Source: Parietaria judaica
Taxonomy: Eukaryota; Streptophyta; Magnoliopsida; Rosales; Urticaceae
Assembly (NCBI GenBank): GCA_954871525.1
Contig: OX940864.1
Span: 15,432,001 to 15,496,000 of the forward strand
Direction: 5' to 3'
Length of the DNA: 64,000 nucleotides
In this document: positions 34,136 through 45,789 of the stretch, one piece after another
How the letters are laid out: the number at the start of each line of letters is the position of its first letter
Numbering within the stretch: the first letter of the stretch is position 1
Program-made: the position numbers and the translations under genes
Notes under the pieces: generated by a model
What the model saw: only the letters and a program-made list of their open reading frames with translations
The model's database searches: none
What the model was told of the DNA's origin: nothing

Positions 34136-34606
34136 AGGGTTAATGACGGCAAAAATATCCAATGTTTGGTCAAAGAACCCCTCGTGTACCCAAAGTTTAA
34201 AAGTGGTGGCAAAAATACCCAAAGTTACATTTGAGGAGTTGACCACTCCATTCTCGTAACACCGTTAACTTACATGTTAATTCTGGCCACGTGGACAAAC
34301 CTGTTTTGTTAAGTGTAATCATTAGGGGTTCAATTAGTTGTGTTGAATAGTATTAATTAGGGGTTTAATTCCTTGTTTTGTCGTAAACGAGGCCAATGTG
34401 GGCTCGTTTACGTGGCAAAAATTATTATGTCAGCAACTCACGTTTGTCCACGTGGCCAAAGTTAACGGATAAGTTAACGGCATTACGAGAATGGAGTGGT
34501 CAACTCCCCAAATGCGACTTTGGGTATTTTTGCCACCACTTTTAAACTTTGGGTACAGGAGGAGTTCTTTGACCAAACTTTGGGTATTTTTGCCGTCATT
34601 AACCCT
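34136..34606. mobile_element. Foldback element, ~470 bp
   Basis: Starts AGGGTTAATGACGGCAAAAA and ends with its complement. Inner blocks are also paired: TTTAAAAGTGGTGGCAAAAA, GTTGACCACTCC and GTCCACGTGG, each with its complement. It is flanked on both sides by AATAATAATA, so any TSD is masked by a microsatellite. No coding capacity. Confidence 0.8.
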
Positions 34607-34689
34607 AATAATAATAAATGTCGTGTCGTTTTCCATTTGCTCGTTCTATACGCTTTTTCTTCTATTTTTTTCTTTGGAATTAGTTGTAC

Positions 34690-35747
34690 CAAGGTTCGCA
34701 TTTTCGACGATAATCGTCGATAATCTCCGATTTTCGGTAGTTACCGGTAAGTTGCCGGCTCTAATACTTATCGTTTTATATACTTTTCGACGATTATCGA
34801 GCTTTTCAATAAAACATTTTCCAACCGATTTTCGACAAAATGCGTGTAAAAAATAGGTACTTTTCGGTTAAATGAAAAAAAAATTCGCGGCAAAAATACC
34901 AATTAAACTTTCGGCAAAAATAATTATACTCACACAAGAGCACCTCACCCCGTCACGTCCGACCGGACGGACGGCGGCGGCGGCGCGCGCGTGTGGTGGT
35001 GTAACATTTGTGTGAGTCCTCCCCCATCCACAAAATCCTATGACCCAAAGGGCCCAAGCCTTTGTCCCTAATATTTGGTATATAAACATCACCAAACTCT
35101 TGTCATCTATCAATGTGGGACTTTTTGTTATTCAACTAATATCACACATTCACACTTAACATACACATACACATACACTTCACCTAATAATTTAACTTAA
35201 TATTACACACTTCAAATAATATTATACACTTAACATACATATTAACTTCACTAACATACATATACATTTAATATGTATATTCATTTAATATTATACACTT
35301 CAACTAATATTAAATTTGTTAACATACATATACAATTAACATGCATATTCACTTAATATTACACACTTAATTAACATACATATTCACTTCACATAATAAT
35401 TTGACTTAATATTATACACTTAAACTAATAAAGTGACTTAATATTATACACTTAAACTAATAAAGTGACTTAATATTAGTGTTTTAGATTTGAGACTAGT
35501 GATGGAATTATATGTGTGTATGACTTTATTTACATATGTTTTGTGGTATGATATTATAAAAATATTTTGTAAGTTTTCCATCGAAAAGTATCGAAAAGTG
35601 TCGATAATCTGTCGATAATCTTCGAAAAGTATCGGTAATCGGTAAGCTACAATATTATAAGTTTTCCGTCGGTTAATCGGTAAGCTATCGATTAATCCGT
35701 TGAAAACGGTAACCGATTTATCGACAATCTCGGTAAGTTGAACCTTG
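34690..35747. mobile_element. hAT-like non-autonomous element, copy A
   Basis: Ends CAAGGTTCGC and GAACCTTG (inverted). Flanked by AGTTGTAC (34682-34689) and AGCTGTAC (35748-35755), an 8-bp TSD with one mismatch, as expected for hAT transposition. Subterminal DNA is rich in TCGATAATCG / CGGTAATCGGTAAGC motifs. No transposase. Confidence 0.75.
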
Positions 35748-35878
35748 AGCTGTACTTTATGGATTATTTATTAAAATAATTTAGCATACATTACATACAA
35801 TAAAGATTTCATTAAAAAAATTCCCACAAATTATTTTTTAGTATCTCGGAAATTAGAAAAACTCTTGGATAGAGATAC

Positions 35879-37276
35879 CAGGGTTCGACTTTTCGTCGAT
35901 AATCGTCGATTATCGCTGATAATCGGTCTTACCGATGTTTACCGATAAGTTACCGCCTATTATAGTTACCGTTTTATAAGCTTTTCAACGATAATCGATC
36001 TTATCGATAAAACCTTCTCCAATCTATTATCGGAAATTACAGTGTAAAAATAAGGGTCTTTTCGGTGATAATTGTTTATATGGCAAAAGTTTGCAAAGTT
36101 TTGTTTTAAGCATTTTCCACCGAATTTCTCCAAAAAATTTCAAACTTTTGGGTATATTTAGGAGTTATAATCATAGATCTACATGTTTCTTGCAATTTTT
36201 CTTTCATATTTACTGATTTCTCACGATTTTGATATGATTTGCGTAAGTTACAAAAACAAAGAGTTAGTTGTGAATTGTGAAGTAATCTATTCATTTTTTT
36301 GGGGTTTTTTCGTTTATCAAATATTTTTTGAAATATTAATCTGATTTTTTGTTGTAGTTTATTTGCAGATTTGACGATAATTCGGTTTTCCTTATAACTA
36401 CGGCAAAAGTATTGCAAGTTTATCTTTCGTGTTTTGTGAGGTAATCTACTCATTTTTTGGGTGTTTTCCTTTATTAAATATTTTTTGAAATATTAATGTA
36501 ATTTTTTGGTGTAGTTTATTTGCAGATTTGAAGGTATTTCGGTTTTCGTCATAGTTGCGGCGAAAGTGTTTGAAGTTTATCTTTCGTGATTTTTTAGGTA
36601 ATGTACTCATTTTTTTGGGTCTTTTCGTTTATAAATATTTTTTTAAATCTTAATCTGATTTTTTGGGGTAATTTATTTGCAGATTTGACAATAGTTCGGT
36701 TTTCGTCATAATTGCGGCAAAAGTCTTCAAGTTTATCTGCTCGTGATTTCTCGGTAATCTACTGATTTTTCTTGCTGCCAGCTTTCATAAAATATTTATT
36801 CCTACAATAATGTGGGATTTTGGTGGAATTTAATTTGTTTTTGAGGAAAAATTGGTTTTTTGCGGTAAAAGTACTTATTTTTGCGATTTGACTGTTGAGT
36901 ATTATTTCTATTCATTATATTTCTTTCTATTATGTGTTTGAGTTTGAGATATTACTATATTAGACTATGTATTTGATAGTTGAGACTTGTTAGACTATGT
37001 TATTAGTCTTTTAGATTTGAGCTTTTTGATGGAATTGTATGTGTGTGTATGACTTTACGTATCTACATATGTTTTGAATTTGAGGTATGATATTATAAAA
37101 ATATTTTATACGATTTTCGTCGAATAGTATCGATAATCCGTCGATAATCATCGAAAAGTATCGGTAATCGGTAAGCTATAGTATTATAGGTTTTCCGTCG
37201 GTTAATCGGTAAGCTATCGATTAATCCGTCGAAAACGGTAACCGATTTATCGACAAGTTCGGTAAGTTGAACCTTG
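35879..37276. mobile_element. hAT-like non-autonomous element, copy B
   Basis: Ends CAGGGTTCGA and GAACCTTG, with a perfect 8-bp TSD AGAGATAC (35871-35878 and 37277-37284). Both subterminal regions are close relatives of copy A. Its middle (about 36200-36800) is a degenerate tandem array of 150-170-bp units, each with a TTTGCAGATTTGA landmark (36365, 36532, 36679). Confidence 0.85.
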
Positions 37277-37396
37277 AGAGATACACTTACACGGCCTAAT
37301 CATTAAAAAGTATGAGAGTGGGAAATAAATAAGAAATGGACAAATAATTCGGAAGTTTGTATCTTTCTCCTTGTAAAATCTTTACTTTGCATAATA

Positions 37397-38048
37397 CAAT
37401 AGAACCTCAATAAATTAATACTCGATAAATTAATAGTCGCGATTAAATAATATTTTTGTCCGGTCCCGACTCGGGCCTAACTAGCTAAATTAATAATTCG
37501 CTAAATTTATAAGATAATAATTTTTTTAGTAAGTATATAGGTCACAAGTGATATATAAATTAATAATTCAATATAAAAAATTACTTAAATAATTATAAAA
37601 TCACTATAAAAAAATTATAAATAACTATGAAATCACATTAAATATAAAGATAAAAATACATCACTAATTATGTAGTCTTCTTAAAATATGATTCTATAGT
37701 AATTATTACAGCTTTAATTATCATATACTCTAAGAAGTTGTTGTCATTCCTCTTTAATATCATTGGGCTGTTTAATATTTCTGACATTGGTACTATGATA
37801 CAATCTTTTGAAATCATAATAATAGTCTCTCTTGATATTCTTAATATTAATACTTTAATATTCTCGATATAATAAATTGAAATAGTTTTTTGTTAGTAAA
37901 GATGTTATATATATATATATAGCTGACTAATATTTTTTCTTCATTAATGTATAAATTAATAAATTATTAATTTATATGTTAATTAATAATCCGATAAGAT
38001 AATATTTGTTGCCGGTCCCAACAATATTAATTTATAGAGGTTCTACTG
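37397..38048. mobile_element. Emigrant-like Tc1/mariner MITE
   Basis: 652 bp. Left end CAATAGAACCTCAATAAATT, right end the complement of CAGTAGAACCTCTATAAATT, flanked by TA. These are the terminal repeats and target site of the Arabidopsis Emigrant/pogo-like family. AT-rich and non-coding. Confidence 0.85.
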
Positions 38049-39557
38049 TAATTCTTATCCCTACGAGCTAAGAACATAACCCTATAACTTGAATTTTTGA
38101 ATAAGATTCTTAAGTATGGCACTCCGAGGTTTGAATACGATTCATCGGATCCGGTTTACATGGCACTCCGAGGTTTGAAGGACGAGGAAAGTCAGAACAA
38201 GGTTAGCCTCGAGTTTGAGTAACCTATAACTCGATAAACTCGGTAAACTTGAGGAAAGTCAGAATGAGGTTAGCCTCGAGTTTGGGTACATAATGCATTA
38301 ACTTAGAAAGTCAGAACGAGGTTAGCCTCATGGTTACTCAAACTTGGATTATAAAAATATATTTAATTTTTTTAATAATTATTTTTCCCTTTTAATGGAA
38401 TTTTTCTCTTGTTTAGACAGATTTATCTTCTTACTATGTTTAGTATTTTTTCTAAGTTAATGCATTAACTTTACTTGAAAATTTAGTATTAAAATCTGGA
38501 TTTGGATTTCAGTTTTAAATCTATTTAAACTCGAATTTAGAATCCAAATTTTAAACATGTAAAGCTGAATCTGTCGGGTTTTTATTTACCAACACTTGGA
38601 ATTACGAATGAATAAGGATTTGGGAAAAAACCGAATATCAAACATGCTTTCACATTTACACTATATCATAATGTTATAGAGTATTTTAGGTTCACTAAAA
38701 ATATGGCCCCCTGGACGATAGTCAAAGCCCATCGACGAAGTCAAGGCCCATTAGCCCAACTCCAAGCTCATTTGGCCAAACCCGGAAGACCGGGCCCGAA
38801 GACGAAGCCTAAAGGCCAAAAGGACATCCCTAAGAGCTGGTCGAGGCGACCAACTAAGTGATGACAACCCATGAGGCCACCGACGACAATGTAGCAAGAT
38901 CTTGACGACCCAAGAAAGTTGTGACAACCCTAGGTGCGGCCGACAACCTTTCCCTCGTGTTAGGGCCGAGAAGAGGCTTGCGGAGGCAATGTACCTAGGC
39001 GACGAAAAGCGCCACAGTAACGACGACCACTACGCCTGGGAAGGGAGCATGACAACCCATCTCCAGAAAAGGCTAGACGCCATCACCCAAGGGCATAAAG
39101 GGAATACTGACTCCTCCCATTTCCTATAAATAGGAGGTTCCTCCTCCTCATTTGGACACTTTTTCCACAATTCGAACTCTTTCTCTAAAATGAGATTTTC
39201 TTTCTCTAGAATTCTTTTTTTTCCTACGAGTCGGGATTCAGACACTCTACTCATTAAGATCTTGTCTATCTTCGCTCGTGAGGAACAATGATGATATTCG
39301 AGCCCTGTCTATACTCGACCCATGTCGACATTCGACCCCTATCGATACTCGACCCTTGTCGACATTTGATCCATGTCGATCGTCGGCCGTTGCCGACCTT
39401 CGACCCCCTGTCAACACTCGATCTTTGCCAAAACTTGGTTCTTGGATGCCAAGGATCTTTGGTATCGATGCCCGACCTTAGAAGTCATCATTGTGGCGAC
39501 TTGGTCCACCAGCCAGACATGTCGCCTCGACGCCTCCTAGCCATGACACCTAGTTGA
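38049..39557 (+). other. Intergenic DNA and LTR-like sequence (left part)
   Basis: From about 38700 the sequence becomes GC-richer and LTR-like. A TATA box CCTATAAATAGG (about 39124-39135) is followed by a leader and CGACCC-rich repeats (TACTCGACCC/CATTCGACCC, 39300-39420). It is interrupted at 39558 by the solo LTR and seems to continue at 42304. No coding region recognised and outer boundaries not found. Confidence 0.45.
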
Positions 39558-42303
39558 TGTTGGGAAGTTTATTACGTTTCCCGATAATATTATCACGATT
39601 TATGCCGTCAAGCCGTCCGGGTAACATTTAAAAATATTTAAAGCGGTAAACTTGTTACCCGTACAACGATTTGAACATCGGATAATAATCAAAATCAAGA
39701 TCTGATAAATTATTACTAATTTAACTTTTCATAAATTCACTATTAATAATCTAGTCTATAGGAAATAAATAAATTGTAAATAAAGGTTTGCATTTATTGA
39801 CCCAACGCATAAGGCCGTACCTCAGGTGATGACGATTCCGGCTGCGCGTTCTGAATTGGGCAAGGCTTCGCCGATGCTGAGGGAAACTCCCGTGATCTTC
39901 CGGGATATTCTCCTGGACTCCTCGTACCGAAGCGTGGGCTTTGCCGGCAGAACTTCGTCACAAAACATTAACTGAAGGTTCTTTTAAAGCTTTCGGAGAA
40001 CAACGTCTCAATAAGCCGAACCAGAAAAGAGAGGTCAGAGGCTAAGAAATTCGCAGACTCTAGAGAGAGAGAGAGATCGAATTCTTGCTCTGGGGAGAAG
40101 TGTGTGAAATGTGTAGAATGAGCCTTGTATTTATAGGCTTATGGAAAAGCCAATAAGGGAAGCTTTCATGCATGAATTTCGAATTCTATAATAGGCAAAT
40201 GTAATTAATCATTCCAAACCAATGGCCAAGATTGAATCACCAAGGATCCATTGGTTAGGATTAATTAGAGATTAAACCAAATAGGGAAACCATGAATAAA
40301 TCAAATATCCATTCACTTCCTTACATATTAGAATTCGAATTCCTTATGCATGCATATGGAAATTTCGAAATCAATAAGCTTGAACCAATGGTTGGAATTA
40401 ATTCCATAACCAATCTAATGGACCAAATTGATTTAGGACAAAGTCAACTCTCTAAACTTGATTACCAAGTAATAGAATTCGACCTCCATCATATTAAACT
40501 CGAATTTTTCATTTCCATATATACCATTAATTAATTTGCAATTCAATGGTTAAGATTAAATCGTAAACATATCCAATGGATATAATTAATTAAGCAATTT
40601 TTAAATCCATGCTTGGTCACCTAGTCATTCTCGAATTTAGCTTTCCAAATTAATTATCATGATCCAACGGTTAAGATTAAACTTGACCGATCTAATGAAC
40701 CAAATTAATTTCAAGGTTTTTCCATTAATACCTAAACATAGGTAATTATGCCGCATTTTTGGAAAGTCCAAATCCAAGCAAATTCGCGTAAGCTCAACTC
40801 ACATATTTACTTGGGCCGCATCATTTCTACATATTCATATATATATATATATATTCCAAATATATATTTAGTTTAAATAACATATGAATTATTAATAAGA
40901 ATATTAATAATTAAATCCAAATAATTATATTATTATATTAACCTCTGATATCAATATCACACATTAAATGTCGTGGTGCATCACGGCCATTTAAATTCGT
41001 GAAATGTGATTAAATTTCTCATATTTACGAAAACGATCGCAAACTTAAAAATTCTCTAAATCACAAACCGTATGTCGAAACGACTCGGTTCCGAAAGAAA
41101 AGTCTCTTAGAATTTAATTTCCAACAACTTTCCAGTTGATAAAAAATCCAAATTCAACTTTCTTTTATCAGTTAAATTTCCAATACCAAACTTTGGTACT
41201 TTTGCCACATCAAAAATAAAACTTCCAAAATCTGACACAGACTTTAGTTTTATGAATCCTGACAAATGATAAAAAAAATATCAAATGTTTAAATCACGTA
41301 CGTATCATCTGTTCTGGAGCTATCATGGGGACGATGGACCCGTATCACTGAAGCTCCAACGAACTGCTAGTGGTTCGTCAAACCTCGGTGTTATTCCACT
41401 ATAAACCCGAGGCTGCACTCTCTAGTGATACAGTATATATTATTCCCTTTATAGCAAGGTGTCCATTGATACAATCAAATTCGGGTTATTGATCTTTCAC
41501 TTGATGATCCAAACACGAGCAGGCGAATTTTCCGTTTTGCCTTTCATTGCATTTTCATTCTCAATTCAGTTAGTAATATTGTGAGTAAACCACTTATGGT
41601 TTCGATTCATAAGTTGCGCACGGGTACCTCTCACTTCTCACCACTAACAATCAAGGGAATCATCTTGACTCTGAAGAGAGCTATGTGATGTCTGTTTCTA
41701 TGACCAAGCTACCCTTATCTGTTGACTATCATGTTCCCAAAATAGCAGCATTGGGAACGACAGTAAATATGTTATTTAACAGTTAAATCAAAGAACAATC
41801 AAGTCAACATTCCAGGCTCGAGGTCACTCAGGACTTAGATCGAATATCCATTTTATCATTTACTAGTGACTCAACTCCAAGTTGTTAGTTACGGTCTTAT
41901 ATAACAACTTCCGGAGTTTAAGTCAGGTCCAGTCCAGTATGAAGCCGCTTCATACTTAATGCAATTCTAGTGAGTGTGACACACATACTTAATCTAGAAT
42001 AAGATTACATCACTTAGTCACATTAATGACTTTATCCGGTTAATGAGTTCTCACTCACTTAATCAAGTCACAGACATTTTAAGTTCATTTATTATGATTA
42101 TCAGTTCTTCCTCATATTGACTCGGTTGTGATGATAATAACATAATTGCATCCTTGATGAACTATGGAACAAACATTCTATTTCACTCTACCAGAAACTA
42201 TAATAAGATTGACATAATAAGTAACATCTTTTATTCAACGACTTTGGTCAAAATCTTTTACAATTAGGGAAAAGACAGCTTGTTTAAGGACACATGTCCA
42301 ACA
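39558..42303 (-). mobile_element. Long solo LTR (2746 bp), TSD GTTGA
   Basis: On the minus strand it starts TGTTGGACATGTGTCC and ends CTTCCCAACA, so the ends pair as TGTTGG/CCAACA. GTTGA flanks it on both sides (39553-39557 and 42304-42308). A minus-strand TATA box (CCTATAAATACAAGG, complement of about 40125-40138) and CT-rich leader are the expected LTR promoter. It contains no coding domains and no second LTR. The terminal pattern suggests Ty1/copia. The short ORFs inside are not genes. Confidence 0.8.
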
Positions 42304-42308
42304 GTTGA

Positions 42309-42986
42309 TGCAACTAGCGTCATCATCTAGCTACATCGACAGAGACCCCCGTCTCTGCAATAAGCTTCCGGCTTGCCCAGGCAAGCTCAGGTACGTACTC
42401 CATATCCCTCCACTTTGAACTATGTGATGACATGATCCCTTTAAAGGGTACGCGGGCAGCCTTTCGTAAGGTTCGGCAGCAAATATTTTCACCCCTTATC
42501 ATTTCTCCGTTTTTAAGCATATTCAATGACAAGCGACATTGAGGCGTCAGAGGTTCTACCATCCGATTCTCCTAGACGTGTTTTACATGTGCAGGTTACA
42601 GGGACATCTCGCCATTAATGACGTTGCCACCAAGGCTGACGACCTTCAGCCTAGGGCTCGTCGACATAGACCCAATTCTGTGATGATTTCCTTACACAGA
42701 GGTTCGTCGGAGACGACTACTTCAAGCCAATGACCATCAGGACAGCTCATGCCTCGCTGGAAACGACTATTCGCCTTCATCTAAGTTGAGACATTAGTCA
42801 ACCCTCGTTGACTCCACCTTTAATCGTCCACGCAACCACCGGGTCTGGCTCGCGGCTCAAACAGTGGATCAGGTTTACTGTTAATCCATTTTTACGCATT
42901 AATACATAATAATCACATTTTTATTTTCATGTAACCCTTTATTTTGATTTGTTCCCCCAATATTTATATAAGCTAGAAAGTGATAT
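42309..42986 (+). other. LTR-like sequence (right part) and flank
   Basis: GC-richer, non-coding continuation of the sequence interrupted at 39558, fading into AT-rich DNA near 42900. Confidence 0.4.
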
Positions 42987-43003
42987 GAATCTTATAATAA
43001 TTT

Positions 43004-43098
43004 TTTTTTGAAGGCAGCTTTGCTGCTGTGGGGATCGAACCCACGACTTCCACTTTGGAGGTAGTGTGAAATTACCACTAGGGTATCCTAGCAACCAC
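43004..43098 (-). mobile_element. tRNA-derived SINE, 17-bp TSD
   Basis: On the minus strand it shows an A-box (CTAGTGGTAATTTC) and a B-box (GGGTTCGATCCCC) at tRNA-like spacing, then a short body ending AGCTGCCTTC and an A-run. It is flanked by a perfect 17-bp direct repeat, GAATCTTATAATAATTT (42987-43003 and 43099-43115). The poly-A end and long TSD show LINE-type integration. It is not a tRNA gene: the anticodon arm and acceptor stem do not pair properly. Confidence 0.85.
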
Positions 43099-43115
43099 GA
43101 ATCTTATAATAATTT

Positions 43116-44497
43116 ATAAAGTAAAAAAATCACGTAAAGATAAAAATCAGAGAAATACATGGCCATAGAAAAAGGTTGTATAATACTATAATGTTACGAG
43201 TAAGTAAGTGGGTATTAACGAAAAGAAATATAATTCACTTCTTAATATAAAAGAAAAAGAAATAATAACTGTTCATTATAGTTATCTCCATTTTTTTGGG
43301 TTCATAATAAAATACCTACAAAAGTAGTGTCCTATAAAGTTACATGCATGCGAACAATAGTTGGTGCTTGGTTGGTTATATTTATATATATATATTAGGA
43401 ATGCTTGGTTATATTCATTGAATCCGAGTCTCGTGGCTCATTATTTTTACGAGTTAAGTATATTCAAGACTTAAAATAATATTTAGCTATAATAAATGCA
43501 AGTTTCAAGAACTAAGCCTTGCTGCCTTAGCATCGTCCATATCTACAGGAGACCAGAAATAATAATAATAATATCACTTATTAACTTATATTATATAATG
43601 TATATAAAATATAATTTAACGAAAAACAAGCATAAAAATTAGGGTGAAAGCGCTGGCCCGAGCCTGGGTCTGGCTGCCACCGTTCCGCAAACCGTAGTTT
43701 TTGTATATAAAAAAAAAATTAGGGGTGGAGATAGTTCCGAGGCTTTTAAGAATCGGTTTGGTTTGGCTTAAGTATTTTATTTTTATTTTTAATTACTTTA
43801 TTATAATTTTAATATTAACTCATGTATTATTTAAAGTTAAATATGAATTTTTTATTTCATTTGAAATGATTTTTTATAGTTATTAATATTTATTGGTTAA
43901 GGTGTGTATTGAAAACTAATAGTTAAAAATGTTGTACCTTTTTTTTGTTCATAGATAATTAACTAGACTATGCTAGTTATGTTTCGAACGCTAGAGATAG
44001 TCACCGAGTATAAAAAATAAAAATTCTTCAAAACGGAAACTAAAACAAAACAGATTTTGGAAGGTCTAAAATACCAAAATAAGGTCGGAAAACGCCAAAA
44101 GCCGTCCCGTTTCTGTCCAAAAATAGCTTGATTCATGCATAAAATATAAACCCAAATTTGCACCTAGAGATATTTATTCAAGTTGGTATTATCTTTAGCA
44201 TCTTTGATTGTGTGACAAAGACTAATCTACTTGCAAGCAAAGACTTAATTTGCAATATTGTAAAGTAACTCGATAGGAACCTGGTTCTATTCTTTCTACG
44301 TGGACCGTTTTACTCGTAAATAAATTAAATAAATTATTTTTTAAAAAATAATAAAATAATATTTTTGGTGGCCCCTCCAATATTCCAACAAGTTTTGTAT
44401 GCCATAAATAATGTCCCTCGTCGGCAACACATATATATTTATATTAACCGGATAAATATCAATATATACTACTATAAAGGTCCCCCATGGGGCAGTA

Positions 44498-44542
<45 letters not shown>

Positions 44543-44611
44543 GTTGAGTAGTTGGCGCACACGTATATATATTATCTTAGCGTGATCAATTATCCTCTTA
44601 AATTCTAAAAA
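43116..44611. other. AT-rich intergenic DNA with (AT)n
   Basis: No gene. An (AT)n tract of about 35 bp lies at 44500-44536; ORFs there are artefacts of the repeat. Confidence 0.6.
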
Positions 44612-44745
44612 TGAATTTTGTACGAAATGCCCATTTTTGTGTCAAACCTTTTAAGAAATGCCCATTTGCGAGAGTAAAAAATACACACAATGGGTAGTTT
44701 TTAAAAATGTTTAACACAAAATGGGCATTTTGTTCATTTACCCTT
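44612..44745. mobile_element. Small foldback/MITE-like inverted repeat
   Basis: GAAATGCCCATTTTTGTGTC on the left is matched by an inverted GACAC/TTAACACAAAATGGGCATTT-type block on the right. About 130 bp, non-coding. Confidence 0.55.
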
Positions 44746-44830
44746 TTAAAAATAACAATATGTCAATAACAATGAAAAATAACGGCATCAATATCTAATA
44801 AGTCTTTTAAAGTTACGCACATATTCTCAA

Positions 44831-45240
44831 AATTTAGAAGTGCCAACAAAAATACTTATAGTATTAAAATTTAAAATATATTAGTTCCTCTTTTATGTCG
44901 TCACTGCTCAAACATTAAATAACATGTGTAGCGTTGATGAGGCCACATCATTATCCTATTTCAGCCAAATTTTCACATTTTGCCAACCTGTATCACCATT
45001 TCAGCAAATTTTCACGTTTGGAATTATTGCAGATTGTGAAGGAAAAAATAGTGGTGCATGTTGGCAAAACTTTGAATTTTTACTAAAACGGGATAATGAC
45101 ATGGCATTATCAACGTTAAACATGTCATTTAACATCTGGAAATTGACGACATGAAAGAGGAACCAACAGATTTTTTAATTTTTTAATACTTTAGGTATTT
45201 TTGTCACTACTTTTAAGTTTTGGTAATATGCATGTAACTT
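44831..45240. mobile_element. Foldback element, ~400 bp
   Basis: Arms of about 130 bp. The left block GGTTCCTCT-like to ATGTCGTCA (44883-44905), followed by AACATTAAATAACATGT and GCGTTGATGAGGCCACATCA, has inverted counterparts at 45085-45170 (GACGACATGAAAGAGGAACC and neighbours). No coding capacity. Confidence 0.6.
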
Positions 45241-45712
45241 TTGATGACTCAAACGTATTTATGTTGTTGTTTTCTCAAGTAACAATTACCCATAGTATCT
45301 GTAAAGCTATTAAAAATTTGACAATATTAAAGGCAAAGTTCAATTAATAGTGACAATAATGCACAATTTTTAGTCAATAGGGGTTGCATGCACCGAAACT
45401 TTGAAAGTGTCGGCAAAAATCCCCAACATGCGTTGAGTAGGGGCTTCATCTCTTTACTGTTAAGGCTGTCAAATGATGTCTACGTGATAATTACTATTGA
45501 CGTGTAGCTTGCTAATGTGTCGTTGTTTTGCTGAAGTGGCATTGCTTATTGCCATGTGTACACTTAATTGTCCAAAATTTATCTCACAAAGATTTGAACT
45601 CAAGATCTCTGGTACAACACACCACGCTTTAACACTACACTACATTATGCATATGCTCTATTTTTTCAACAATAACAATTTATATATAAAAAATCTAACA
45701 ATCTATGGAACA

Positions 45713-45714
<2 letters not shown>

Positions 45715-45780
<66 letters not shown>
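45715..45780. repeat. (TTA)n microsatellite, about 22 units
   Basis: A perfect run of ATT/TTA triplets. The preceding sequence (45580-45640) has a minus-strand B-box-like GAGTTCAAATC, so the run could be the tail of an old SINE, but this is weak. Confidence 0.9.
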
Positions 45781-45789
45781 GCGACTTTT

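Noticed and set aside
43011..43095. A functional tRNA gene
   Set aside because: A and B boxes are present, but the cloverleaf does not pair and the unit has a poly-A end and 17-bp TSD, so it is a SINE.
44341..44562. Ile/Tyr-rich ORFs
   Set aside because: Translations of the (AT)n microsatellite.
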